A DNA stretch of 64,000 bases, taken from NCBI RefSeq assembly GCF_004005375.1, contig NZ_RZUF01000001.1, forward strand, positions 1 through 64,000, read 5' to 3'. Shown here in pieces: positions 55,969 to 64,000 of the stretch. How positions within the stretch are numbered: position 1 is the stretch's first letter; every line of letters starts with the position of its first letter. The position numbers and the translations under genes are program-made. Below the pieces are notes generated by a model. The model saw only the letters and a program-made list of their open reading frames with translations, searched no databases and was not told the DNA's origin. This stretch comes from Rheinheimera sediminis (GTDB lineage Bacteria > Pseudomonadota > Gammaproteobacteria > Enterobacterales > Alteromonadaceae).

Positions 55969-55996
55969 TAAAAAAGCCATCCCGGTCTGGATGGCT
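55969..55996 (-). terminator. terminator after the chemoreceptor gene
   Basis: AGCCATCC and GGATGGCT with a six-base loop, then a run of T on the minus strand. It lies about 30 bases after the chemoreceptor stop and separates it from the thiolase gene. Confidence 0.85.
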
Positions 55997-56028
55997 TGCG
56001 TCGCTATGGATTATACCCAAAACCAGCT

Positions 56029-57645
56029 TTAGTTGATTTTAAACTTTCCCACTAAACCAAAAAGTACATCAGACAACTGCCTTATATCTCCTGATAACTT
56101 AGTATTTTCCTTGGCCACATCACCGGCTGCGCTGGCTTGGTCATGCAAAGCATATAAGTTTTTAGTGATTTCTTCCGAAACTACAGCTTGCTCTTCTGTC
56201 GCAGCAGCGGTTCGGATTGCCATATCATTCACCTGGACTGAAGACTGCATAATCTGACGAAATACCTGTTCGGCCTGAGCGAAGTTAGCCACTGTTAAGT
56301 CGGCGTTATGTTTACCGCTATTGATGGCCTGCGTCGACTCACTTACACGTTTTTGCAGCTGGGCAATAATGTCCTGAATATGATTGGTACTTTGCTGAGT
56401 ACGGGAGGCTAAGGTTCTGACTTCGTCTGCAACCACAGCAAAACCACGACCTTGTTCACCTGCCCTTGCCGCTTCTATAGCCGCATTGAGTGCCAGTAAA
56501 TTGGTCTGGTCAGCAATACTGCGGATCACTTCCAACACCGAACTGATAGTACCGGAGCTTTTTTCTAAATCGGCTGAGAACCCCAGGGCAGCATCCACGT
56601 CAGCGGTCAACTTGCCCATACTACCCGTGACTTTATCGACCACTTCCAAACCTAACCCTGCACTTTTGCGCGCCTGATCCGATTCGCCAGCTGTCTCTGT
56701 TGCCACTTGAGCCATTTCTTTGTTCGCCACCGTCATTTCATGAACAGCGCTGACAATAGAATCAGAAGCGATATTTAACGAGGAGGTAATAGTATTGCTT
56801 TTTAGCGCTGAGTCTGACAGCTCTGTCGTTAACTGACTTAACTGACGTGCCTGCTGCAAAATAGCAGCAATCATATTGCACTGATTGGCAATAAAGTGGT
56901 TGAACTGACAGGCCAGGTCAGCAAACTCATCTTTGCTGCTAATCTCAAGACGAGCGGTTAAATCACCGTCGCCACTGGCTATCTCGGATAAGCGTTGAGT
57001 TAAAGCATTGATTTGTAGAGTCAGAGCTTTCGGCCCCTGGTAACTGAACCAGCCTGAGATCAACAGTAAAATCAGTGTAAAGCTGTAGGTTAGCAGGTTA
57101 AAAAATTGGATTTTCTCATGCAGCAGAGCCTGCTCTGATGCTGATAATTCGAGTGCAGCCTCACCCGCCAGATTGAGTATGGCCCGCAACTGGGTAAATT
57201 TACGCTGTTCCTCTGATTGCAGCTCATTAAGGTCTGTTTCAGACTGAGTTACCAATAAGCTTTCAGCACTAACCAGCCAACTTTTATAGCTGGTCTCAAA
57301 GTCAGTAAATTTAATGCCTATATCAGGGTAGGCTGATAAAAATGCCAGGTATTCAGCGAAACGTTGCTGGACTTGTAACGCGTTTTCGTCAAAGTCCTGA
57401 CGAGCAGCATCTTGCTCCGTATCCGAACTAACCTGGACATGAGCTAAGGCGACTTTCGCCTGATACAAGTCCCGATCCGCGTTCAGCACTGCAGATACGG
57501 CTGGCAGGAAGTTTTCGGCCTCAATTTTTAAAGCGTTTCGTTGTAGTAGGTTCAGATAACTGAACAGAGCTATCACGACCACCACTGTTATTGCCATCAA
57601 GGCTGTCGGAATACTACTTTTTACCCTAATACTATTGAAGTTCAT
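56029..57645 (-). CDS. methyl-accepting chemotaxis protein
   Basis: A 538-residue receptor. Membrane segments at about 12-33 and 185-205 frame a ~150-residue helical periplasmic sensor. HAMP (about 206-262) and a signalling hairpin with the tip around [15 protein letters not shown] (about 392-406) follow. The C-terminus lacks a CheR-tethering pentapeptide. I use the ATG giving M-N-F-N-S-I-R, with AGG six bases upstream. The helical sensor gives no clue to its ligand. Confidence 0.92.
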   Translation of the reverse strand: MNFNSIRVKSSIPTALMAITVVVVIALFSYLNLLQRNALKIEAENFLPAVSAVLNADRDLYQAKVALAHVQVSSDTEQDAARQDFDENALQVQQRFAEYLAFLSAYPDIGIKFTDFETSYKSWLVSAESLLVTQSETDLNELQSEEQRKFTQLRAILNLAGEAALELSASEQALLHEKIQFFNLLTYSFTLILLLISGWFSYQGPKALTLQINALTQRLSEIASGDGDLTARLEISSKDEFADLACQFNHFIANQCNMIAAILQQARQLSQLTTELSDSALKSNTITSSLNIASDSIVSAVHEMTVANKEMAQVATETAGESDQARKSAGLGLEVVDKVTGSMGKLTADVDAALGFSADLEKSSGTISSVLEVIRSIADQTNLLALNAAIEAARAGEQGRGFAVVADEVRTLASRTQQSTNHIQDIIAQLQKRVSESTQAINSGKHNADLTVANFAQAEQVFRQIMQSSVQVNDMAIRTAAATEEQAVVSEEITKNLYALHDQASAAGDVAKENTKLSGDIRQLSDVLFGLVGKFKIN

Positions 57646-58020
57646 ACCACACCTGACCATGTATCGACTTTATCATTTATACCATACAATAAAATAGAAA
57701 GGTATCACTTTTATCATTTAAGGCATGCAAAATGCTAACCGGCCGCATGTCTGAAGCTAAAGTACAGAGAGTGAGGAGCCAGACTGCAGTAAAATCACTG
57801 TCAGTCACAGAAGAAAAGTGCAAAGCTCTTTAAGATAAAACAAAAGATGAACTGGCAAAAGCAACGGAAAACAACTCACTGTGCGGGGCGCTCAGTATCA
57901 CCAACAGACAAGGCTTAGAACACTAAAACAAGCTGCACCACAGCACAGCTCTGCTTCAATGTGAAATGAACTCTGGTGCGTTCTACACTCATTATTCCGT
58001 GCTATCACAGGGATTCAACA
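57646..58020. other. intergenic region with direct repeats upstream of the chemoreceptor
   Basis: 375 bases without a gene. Near the receptor start are two direct repeats, TAAATGATAAAAGTGATACC and TAAATGATAAAGTCGATACA, 41 bases apart on the minus strand (57660-57680 and 57701-57721). They may bind a regulator of the receptor gene. The rest shows nothing recognisable. Confidence 0.5.
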
Positions 58021-58470
58021 TTACAATCGATCGGCTGGACCACATAAAGCTAAAGTGTTCATTTCCTGTTCCGTAGCGCTATCATTGCATTCACCAATGA
58101 TGCGCTCGTACCCCTGCTCAAAACGACTATCGAGTTCAAAATAGCCCTCTTTGCAAAAGGCTTTGGTTTGCATAAATTCGGCCAGTTCTTCGTATAAAGG
58201 ACCTTCACCAGGTTCCTTATCATAGGGTTCAGCAATGGCCCTGCGAGCTGTTCGACCTTGCATTTGTCGTTCTGTGGCTATGCGCTGCAGCATCACTTTC
58301 TGCTCTATGTGCATAGGACGACCTTTGCGGTAGCTAAATTGTTTGCTCTGATCCGGATGCACACAAGCAGTAAAAACTGCAGGAGCGTCAGAACGTCTGT
58401 GATAGGTTGACGAACATCCCATCAGCAACAGAGCTGCGCCTGTGCAGAGTATCCAATACCTTGTTTTCAC
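58021..58470 (-). CDS. lipoprotein of unknown function
   Basis: A 149-residue lipoprotein. Signal peptide with lipobox L-L-M-G-C puts the lipidated cysteine near residue 19; Ser-Ser follows, so it should go to the outer membrane by the Lol system. The mature part is charged, with four further cysteines (C-V-H-P, A-F-C-K-E, G-E-C-N, A-L-C-G) that may form two disulfides. I do not recognise the family. It stands alone between two long spacers. Confidence 0.72.
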   Translation of the reverse strand: MKTRYWILCTGAALLLMGCSSTYHRRSDAPAVFTACVHPDQSKQFSYRKGRPMHIEQKVMLQRIATERQMQGRTARRAIAEPYDKEPGEGPLYEELAEFMQTKAFCKEGYFELDSRFEQGYERIIGECNDSATEQEMNTLALCGPADRL

Positions 58471-59028
58471 CTGACTATTTTCCTCGTATCAAGCTGTTTT
58501 ACCAGCTTAAAGTTTACAACCTGAGACACCAGACTCAGGATAAAGCATTAGGTTCCTTCTAAGATAAAATTTTACTGACTGGCAGCACTATCTTCCAATT
58601 GACAATAAATAGCCTTGTAGCTGGCAAAATGTAAAACAATAGTCCGAAAACATGCTTAACAGAGAAGCGCAGCTATACTGGCCTGACGCTGTGTTAATCA
58701 TCGAAATCCCCCATTGCAGCACTGTTTTCCTGTTGCCTTTTGTTACCTTAATGACACAACTCACTCTGCTACTGCCCCCAAAGCTAAAAATGAAGAAACG
58801 AGCCTTACTTTCAATTCAAGCAAGAAACCCAATCAAGCAAAAAACCGGATGGCTTCAGCTGAATTTGCCCTGAATTTATGTTTATTTTTTTCGCTTTTTT
58901 ATCTAACCAGCGGAACCAAGCCACTTTGAGTGAGGTCAGAGCACAGGAATGAGAACTCCTCCCGGAGTGAGAGAAGTAGTACACCACCAGGGACCATTAC
59001 TAAAAAGCGCTAAACCGGAGCTCAACCC
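58471..59028. other. 558-base intergenic region
   Basis: No gene I can support. Two overlapping plus-strand frames of 71-73 codons (58652-58929) have no ribosome binding site or coding bias. The stretch just before 59029 (58930-59010) has a GC-rich, structured look (GGAACT-like and CTCCTCCCGGAG segments), which could be the leader of the next gene or a small RNA. Confidence 0.4.
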
Positions 59029-59262
59029 ATGATGACAAGTATCCGTAACCGTATTTTGGCTTTTTTAGATCTGGCACACTGCCAGTACAAAATTGAAGGT
59101 AACACCATCACGACCTCTAATGCAGTATTAGCTTTTACTGCACATCATTTATCTATTTTGCGCGAAGGCAAACCAGAACGTTTAATGCCTTATGAGAAGC
59201 TGAATATGGATAAGATCCTGTTTTTGCTGACAACTCAGTCGGATAAAAACCCGGCGCACTGA
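59029..59262 (+). CDS. small hypothetical protein
   Basis: A 77-residue protein, M-M-T-S-I-R-N-R-I-L-A-F-L-D-L-A-H, with GGAG eight bases before the first of two adjacent ATGs. Alternating pattern (Y-K-I-E-G-N-T-I-T-T-S-N-A-V-L-A-F-T) suggests a small mixed alpha/beta domain; no membrane segment. Not recognised. It is convergent with the hydrolase gene, with four bases between stops. Confidence 0.65.
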   Translation: MMTSIRNRILAFLDLAHCQYKIEGNTITTSNAVLAFTAHHLSILREGKPERLMPYEKLNMDKILFLLTTQSDKNPAH

Positions 59263-59266
59263 ACGC

Positions 59267-60004
59267 TCAGTTCACCACAACAGCTTGTTGTGGTGCTGCA
59301 GGCACAAGATGCTCGCGGATAAACTGCTTGAGTTGCCATGCCGCCTGTTCAGGTATGGCCTGAAGTAAAAAATGCGGGGCATCCAATCTGACAAGTTGCA
59401 TTTTAGGCTGCAGCTGCTGTAGTGTTTTTGCATTAAAAGCCCAGATCAGTCGGTCATGCCTGGCTTGCAGGTACAACAAAGGCAAGGTCAAACCAGCAAA
59501 TTCAGCCAGTACATCCACCTCTAATGTTTGTTTTGCCCTGTGCTTAATCACTTGTTCTGGCACTATGGTGAGCGCATTGCCCATTAAAGTGGATAACTCT
59601 GGACTGGCATAACGCCCTTGCAACCATAAGGCTGTCCAGTGATGGACCAGTTCATTCCATGGTAATTTGTCTACAGCACCCACCAATCCTTTGATCACAG
59701 GCAGCGGATTGCGGCCAAAAGTACAGCAGAGTACCAGACCTTTCAGACTGGGTAGCTTTTCTGCTGCCAGCACTATGCCAAGTGGACCGGAAAAAGATTC
59801 AGCTAACAGCACAAAGGGAGACTTTGGCAGCTGCGGGCGGATATACTCCAGCAACTCTGTATAACCCCATAACTGATCCAAAGGATAAGCTATTACCTGT
59901 AACTCGAACTCAGGTGCCAGTTGATCAGCCAGTTGCTGGTACAAAGTGCCAGTACCGTCTAGGCCCGGCAATAGCACGATCTTCAGTTGGGTTTTGATAG
60001 TCAT
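59267..60004 (-). CDS. alpha/beta hydrolase
   Basis: A 245-residue cytoplasmic hydrolase. The oxyanion region is L-L-P-G-L-D-G-T-G (about 11-19). The nucleophile elbow is A-E-S-F-S-G-P (Ser near 70), matching G/A-x-S-x-G. The catalytic Asp is likely in Q-A-R-H-D-R-L-I, and the His is in D-A-P-H-F-L-L-Q. No lid domain of note. Substrate unknown. GGGA precedes the ATG. Confidence 0.82.
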   Translation of the reverse strand: MTIKTQLKIVLLPGLDGTGTLYQQLADQLAPEFELQVIAYPLDQLWGYTELLEYIRPQLPKSPFVLLAESFSGPLGIVLAAEKLPSLKGLVLCCTFGRNPLPVIKGLVGAVDKLPWNELVHHWTALWLQGRYASPELSTLMGNALTIVPEQVIKHRAKQTLEVDVLAEFAGLTLPLLYLQARHDRLIWAFNAKTLQQLQPKMQLVRLDAPHFLLQAIPEQAAWQLKQFIREHLVPAAPQQAVVVN

Positions 60005-60186
60005 AAGTCCCTTCCCGCTCTGATAACCCAGTATTTCATTCTAACCTTAGCAGATGACAAAGTGCTGACAGACGCCATGAACCAGTTCAAAGTTAATAAT
60101 TTGTCACATTTTTCTACTGTTAGTCCGGCTTTGCCATTGATATGCTGGACATCAACTGATATTCCGCCATTTTACAAGGACAGATC

Positions 60187-61140
60187 ATGCTCAGGATTTC
60201 TGCAGATCAAATAGAAAAAAGTTACAGCACAGTCAAAGCTGTAAATGGTATTAGCTTTGAGGTTCAGTCAGGCCAGATCTTTGCACTGCTTGGCCCTAAC
60301 GGTGCAGGTAAATCCTCACTGATCCGTATGCTTGTGGGATTAACCCGACCCGATGCCGGCGAAATAAGCATTGAATACAAAGGAGAAAAACTCAGCACAT
60401 TGCCACAGCGCTGCTACGGCTATTTACCAGAAGACAGAGGCTTGTATCTGGACAGAACTGTACGGCAAAACCTTAGCTACATTGGTAAATTACGCGGTAT
60501 GAGTGCGACAGACATCAGCGAGGCTTTATTATATTGGTGTACCCGACTTGATGTACTAGAAAAAATGGATGACAACCTGACGAAATTATCCAAAGGGAAT
60601 CAGCAAAAAGTCCAGTTGATCAGCTGTGTGATGCACAAACCTGATTTGTTAATATTGGATGAACCGTTTTCAGGGCTGGATCCAGTCAATCAGGAACATG
60701 TGCTATCTATCCTGACCGAATTAAAACAAGGTGGTACTACTGTGATTTTAAGCGCACATCAGATGGCGCTGATTGAACGTTTAGCTGATCAGATGTTGCT
60801 ATTGAACAAAGGAAAGTTGGTCGCTCAGGGCAGCCTGTCCGAAGTCAGCAGGCAACTGGATCCACAACAATGGTTTGAAGTGAGCTTTGCGCAGCAACCG
60901 CAAACTGAGGCATTGCAGCTTTTATCTGCAATAGCAGCAACAAAGCTCATCGATGATCACAAATTTCAGCTGACATTAGCGCCAGGCTCCAGCGTCAGTC
61001 AATTACTACAGCAGTTGAGCTCTGTGGCGGAGCTGACAGATTTCAGCCGTATTCAGCCCAGTTTGCATCAGCTTTATCTGGCCGCAGTACAGCAACACAA
61101 TCAACAAACCACAGCAGATGCAGAAGGAGTTGCAGCATGA
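60187..61140 (+). CDS. ABC transporter ATP-binding protein
   Basis: A 317-residue ATPase of the ABC-2 exporter type. Walker A is G-P-N-G-A-G-K-S-S (about 35-43), the signature is L-S-K-G-N-Q-Q-K-V (about 138-146), and Walker B is L-L-I-L-D-E-P-F-S-G-L-D (about 157-168). The ~100-residue C-terminal extension is typical of drug- or sodium-export ATPases such as NatA. AAGGA precedes the ATG. Its stop overlaps the permease start (ATGA). Confidence 0.92.
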   Translation: MLRISADQIEKSYSTVKAVNGISFEVQSGQIFALLGPNGAGKSSLIRMLVGLTRPDAGEISIEYKGEKLSTLPQRCYGYLPEDRGLYLDRTVRQNLSYIGKLRGMSATDISEALLYWCTRLDVLEKMDDNLTKLSKGNQQKVQLISCVMHKPDLLILDEPFSGLDPVNQEHVLSILTELKQGGTTVILSAHQMALIERLADQMLLLNKGKLVAQGSLSEVSRQLDPQQWFEVSFAQQPQTEALQLLSAIAATKLIDDHKFQLTLAPGSSVSQLLQQLSSVAELTDFSRIQPSLHQLYLAAVQQHNQQTTADAEGVAA

Positions 61141-62306
61141 ACTTATGGACCATAGCTGTCTTTGAATTTCAACGATACTTTAAATGGAAACAAGAGCTGA
61201 TCACTGTCGCTATAATGGCGGCCTTTTTAGTGTTTTCTGCCTTCTGGCCAGTAGTAAAAACCTGGCTGGATAATGATTATAAAATAGCATTGGTCAGTCA
61301 GGTGGCAGCACCTAAGGTCAGTGGTTACAGTTTTAGCCAGATCCCCGCTGACTCAGTGGCCACAGCGCTTGCCGGTGTAGGGGATGTTTGGGACTTAGTG
61401 GTGCAGGTACAAGACAATAAGCTGCTTATGACAGCAGAATTTAGTGCCAGCTGGCAGGAAAAATTGGGGCCTGAGCTGCAGAACTGGTTACAAAAACAAC
61501 GTATTAGTGAATTGCCTCTGAGCGCTGAGCAGAAAAAAGTCGTAGATCAATTGCCTGACACAGAACTGGTTTTTCTGAAAAAGGACTCTGTACAACAGAA
61601 TAAAGAGCAAAAACTGGTCAGTGGTGGTTTGTTGCTGCTGATGATAATAGGGGTATTTTCAGGTTTTGGTTTTATGTTTACCGCCATCACCACTGAAAAA
61701 CAGCAACGAGTGACTGAACAATTACTAACGCTGATCAGCACAAAAGAGTGGATTGACGGCAAAATTTTGGGTATTTCATTATTTTGTTTAAAAAGTATGG
61801 TCACTACTGGTTTATTTTTTTACATCATGTTGCAAGCCATTTCTATGATGAAAGGCAAAGGTATGTTTGTATTGCCTATCAGCGTTGCAGAGTTGGCTAG
61901 CGCTCTTATTTTTGTCAGTTTAGGCTTGTTGTTAATCAACAGTTTTATGGCGGGTTTCGCTGCAACTATTGACGACCCCAACCATTCCAGCCGTTCGATC
62001 ATTATGTTTTTACCCAGCGTACCTCTGGGTATAGTGTACAGCGCTATGGATAATGCAGAAGGCAGCTTGATGCATATTCTCAGCCTGTTTCCTCTGACCT
62101 CTTTCGCTGCAATGCCGATGCGGATGGCAACAGTCTCAGTGCCTTGGTGGGAGTGGGTTCTGTCCTTAGTTTTGCTGATTGCCTGTCTGTTTTGGTTGAA
62201 AAATGCCGCCAGTAGAGTCTTTGAACTAGGCATTCGTATGTATGGAAAAGAGCCCGAATGGTCCTTGCTTTTAAAAACTTTTTTATTTGCCCGGGTGAAG
62301 CATTAG
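61137..62306 (+). CDS. ABC-2 type permease (NatB-like)
   Basis: A 389-residue permease. One membrane segment near the N-terminus (about 22-44) is followed by a ~130-residue extracytoplasmic domain and five more segments (about 165-385). This layout matches NatB/ABC-2 exporters of the DUF3526-like group. With the preceding ATPase it forms a two-gene exporter; sodium or a drug is a guess from family members. Coupled translation by ATGA. Confidence 0.87.
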   Translation: MNLWTIAVFEFQRYFKWKQELITVAIMAAFLVFSAFWPVVKTWLDNDYKIALVSQVAAPKVSGYSFSQIPADSVATALAGVGDVWDLVVQVQDNKLLMTAEFSASWQEKLGPELQNWLQKQRISELPLSAEQKKVVDQLPDTELVFLKKDSVQQNKEQKLVSGGLLLLMIIGVFSGFGFMFTAITTEKQQRVTEQLLTLISTKEWIDGKILGISLFCLKSMVTTGLFFYIMLQAISMMKGKGMFVLPISVAELASALIFVSLGLLLINSFMAGFAATIDDPNHSSRSIIMFLPSVPLGIVYSAMDNAEGSLMHILSLFPLTSFAAMPMRMATVSVPWWEWVLSLVLLIACLFWLKNAASRVFELGIRMYGKEPEWSLLLKTFLFARVKH

Positions 62307-62358
62307 TCTACACAATTGGTCTGTTAAACGTTTGAAAACGCACTGAACTCTCTGTGGC

Positions 62359-62367
62359 TGTTATACT
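62359..62367 (+). promoter_or_regulatory. extended -10 promoter for tamA
   Basis: TG-T-TATACT, an extended -10 box, about 58 bases before the tamA start. No good -35. A GCCGGACC/GGTCCGGC hairpin (62379-62399) follows in the leader. Confidence 0.45.
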
Positions 62368-62378
62368 CTTAAAGCCAA

Positions 62379-62399
62379 GCCGGACCTCGATGGTCCGGC
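62379..62399 (+). promoter_or_regulatory. leader hairpin before tamA
   Basis: A perfect 8-base-pair GC-rich stem with a five-base loop (TCGAT), 10 bases before the tamA ribosome binding site. It lacks a T run, so it is not a terminator for the ABC permease. It may affect tamA translation. Confidence 0.4.
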
Positions 62400-62424
62400 A
62401 TTAACACAAAGGACAGTTCGCATT

Positions 62425-64000
62425 TTGTTGTACAGGACTCTGCTCATTCTTACGCTACTTGCCGCCTCTGCCGCCGCAGCACATCCCCAAATTGAACTCA
62501 AGGGCGTTTCAGGTTCCCTTGCGCAGAACATCGAACTTTATCTGGACCGGCTACCGGCTAAAAATAACCTGGGCTCCAGACGCTTTCAAAACAAAGTGAT
62601 TGAAGATGTCAAACTTGCAGCCCGGGCTGTAGGTTATTATCGTATGAACATCGAGCCCAGCCTGGTTGGTAAAGCTAACAAACAAAAATTGCGGTTAACC
62701 ATTAAGCCTGGCGAAGCCTTGCGCTTAAAATCTGTCAAAGTAGAAATCTTAGGTGAGGCATCGACTGATGCTGAATTTATCCAATTAGTAAAAAAAGTTG
62801 GACCCAAGGTAAATCACAGAGTGCACCATGGCCGCTATGAAGAAATTAAAAACCAGTTGAACTCTTTGGCGCTTCGACGTGGCTATTTTCAAGCGAAATT
62901 TGTAAAACAAGAACTCTCAGTTGCACCGCGTCTATTGCAGGGCTTTATCCATATTCAATTTGATTCTGGCCCACGTTATCACTTTGGGGAAGTCGCGTTT
63001 GAAGGCAGCCAAATTCGTAATGAACGCCTTCGTTCTTTACTGCCTTTCAAACCAGGCGAACCTTATCTGTCGAGTCAGTTGGGCGAACTGAATCAACGAC
63101 TGGCAGAAAGTAACTGGTTTCGCAGTATAGATGTCACTGTAGATGAACCAGAAAACTCCGAACAGCAACTGGCGGTCACTGTTAAAGTAGAACCACAAAT
63201 TCGTAACACAGTAGAAACTGGTGTGGGTTACTCCACCGATTTAGGTCCACGCGTCAAGCTGAACTGGAACAAACCCTGGCTGAATGACAGAGGCCATAGT
63301 TTTAACAGCAAAATGGCGTTATCTGGTCCTGAGCAAACGGTTGAAGCTGGCTACAAATGGCCAAAGAAAAACGTCAGTAACGACTTTTACAAACTGAACT
63401 TTGGTATAAAAAATAAAGATCTGGAAGATACCCGCAGCCAAGAGTACAACACAGCGCTGGAACGACACTGGTTGTTGGCAGACGACTGGTACAGAACAGT
63501 ATCTCTGCGCTGGTTGTACGAAGATTACAAGCAAGGACTGGATTCTGGCAGTGCCAATCTGATTATGCCTGGTATCAGTTTTAGTCGCAGTTGGGACAGT
63601 GGCGGCAGCATGCCATCCGAAGCAAGCCGCTACTTGATTAATACTGAAGTGTCAGATCCTATATGGGGTTCAGACAGCAGCTTTGTGCGGATACGCAGCA
63701 GAGTTGGCTGGATAGGTTCCATTTCTGAAGACCATCGTTATCTGGTACGTTTTGATGCAGGAGCCATACTCAGGGAAACCCTTACCGAACTGCCGCCTTC
63801 ATTACGCTTTTTTGCCGGTGGTGATAACAGCATCCGAGGTTATTCCTACGAGTCTATTTCTCCTGTCGATGCCGATAACAACCTCTTGGGCGCCCGTTAC
63901 CTGGCCACTGCAGCACTGGAATACCAGTATAGAGTATCGGGTAACTGGTGGGCAGCCGCATTTTTTGACGCAGGCAGCGCCTGGAATGATAAAGCTGAGA
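62425..64000 (+). CDS. tamA: translocation and assembly module subunit TamA (3' end cut off)
   Basis: 525 codons are present; the gene runs off the right edge. It starts at a TTG (two adjacent TTGs) after AAGGA, with a signal peptide ending A-A-A-A-H. The mature part shows three POTRA domains (about 22-265, with G-E-V-A-F-E-G-S-Q near 190) and then the Omp85 barrel, with V-G-Y-S-T-D-L-G-P-R and the conserved F-F-A-G-G-D-N-S-I-R-G-Y motif (about 461-472). TamA inserts outer-membrane proteins with TamB, whose gene would be expected just past the window. Confidence 0.93.
   Translation, partial: MLYRTLLILTLLAASAAAAHPQIELKGVSGSLAQNIELYLDRLPAKNNLGSRRFQNKVIEDVKLAARAVGYYRMNIEPSLVGKANKQKLRLTIKPGEALRLKSVKVEILGEASTDAEFIQLVKKVGPKVNHRVHHGRYEEIKNQLNSLALRRGYFQAKFVKQELSVAPRLLQGFIHIQFDSGPRYHFGEVAFEGSQIRNERLRSLLPFKPGEPYLSSQLGELNQRLAESNWFRSIDVTVDEPENSEQQLAVTVKVEPQIRNTVETGVGYSTDLGPRVKLNWNKPWLNDRGHSFNSKMALSGPEQTVEAGYKWPKKNVSNDFYKLNFGIKNKDLEDTRSQEYNTALERHWLLADDWYRTVSLRWLYEDYKQGLDSGSANLIMPGISFSRSWDSGGSMPSEASRYLINTEVSDPIWGSDSSFVRIRSRVGWIGSISEDHRYLVRFDAGAILRETLTELPPSLRFFAGGDNSIRGYSYESISPVDADNNLLGARYLATAALEYQYRVSGNWWAAAFFDAGSAWNDKAE

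Noticed and set aside
58652..58929. Two overlapping plus-strand frames of 71-73 codons
   Set aside because: No ribosome binding site, odd composition and two frames equally open, so chance is more likely.

Overview
The window reads as about 64 kb of a gammaproteobacterial chromosome. Protein style and gene order (hexameric citrate synthase beside sdhCDAB-sucABCD, mfd followed directly by csiV, lolC-lolD-lolE, msbA-lpxK-kdsB, NhaD, an MksFEB condensin) suggest an Alteromonadales/Chromatiaceae-type marine or freshwater aerobe, perhaps Rheinheimera or Alishewanella. That taxon is an inference, not a measurement. There is no rRNA, tRNA, IS element, prophage or CRISPR array that I can see. Coding density is high; about 55 genes are supported, two of them cut by the window edges.

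Layout. Bases 1-2400 are a small accessory patch on the minus strand: a DUF2442-type gene cut by the left edge, a membrane protein of the putative abortive-infection (PutAbiC) type, a short unknown protein, and a 50-residue ORF followed by a GNAT-like acetyltransferase. Bases 2443-13737 are the TCA-cycle block: sdhCDAB, sucAB and sucCD on minus, and gltA divergent on plus. The 370-base divergent region holds recognisable promoters. A terminator and a fresh promoter lie between sucB and sucC. Bases 13791-17021 hold csdA-csdE facing tcdA, which together form the ct6A tRNA-modification set, plus a pseudouridine synthase. Bases 17022-26904 are envelope genes: kdsB, the Trm112-like zinc protein, lpxK, msbA, comEC, a DUF2062 membrane protein, and lolE/lolD/lolC, where a repeat element separates lolC from lolD. 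Bases 26991-35426 are plus-strand PilZ, mfd, csiV, a BamE-like lipoprotein, radD and an HDOD protein. Bases 35490-38536 hold lysC, controlled by a clear lysine riboswitch, and nhaD.

Bases 38674-43315 are a complete mksF-mksE-mksB condensin operon with no nuclease partner (MksG/JetD) beside it. A two-component system and a secreted NTF2-like protein follow. Bases 46394-52092 form a probable operon of porin, BCCT transporter, cyclic-nucleotide/CBS/DUF294 signalling protein and DnaQ-type exonuclease. Bases 52558-57645 hold a CoA-transferase, a small outer-membrane barrel, a thiolase and a chemotaxis receptor. The right end has a lipoprotein, a small unknown gene, an alpha/beta hydrolase, a two-gene ABC exporter and tamA, which runs off the window.

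How the genes work together: the first third is central carbon metabolism with its own transcriptional punctuation. The middle covers LPS and lipoprotein export, DNA repair and chromosome organisation. The last third looks like uptake and CoA activation of small organic substrates plus envelope assembly. The most interesting non-coding structures are the lysine riboswitch, a perfect 55-base palindrome between two convergent genes, and a terminal-inverted-repeat element with a deletion derivative between lolD and lolC.
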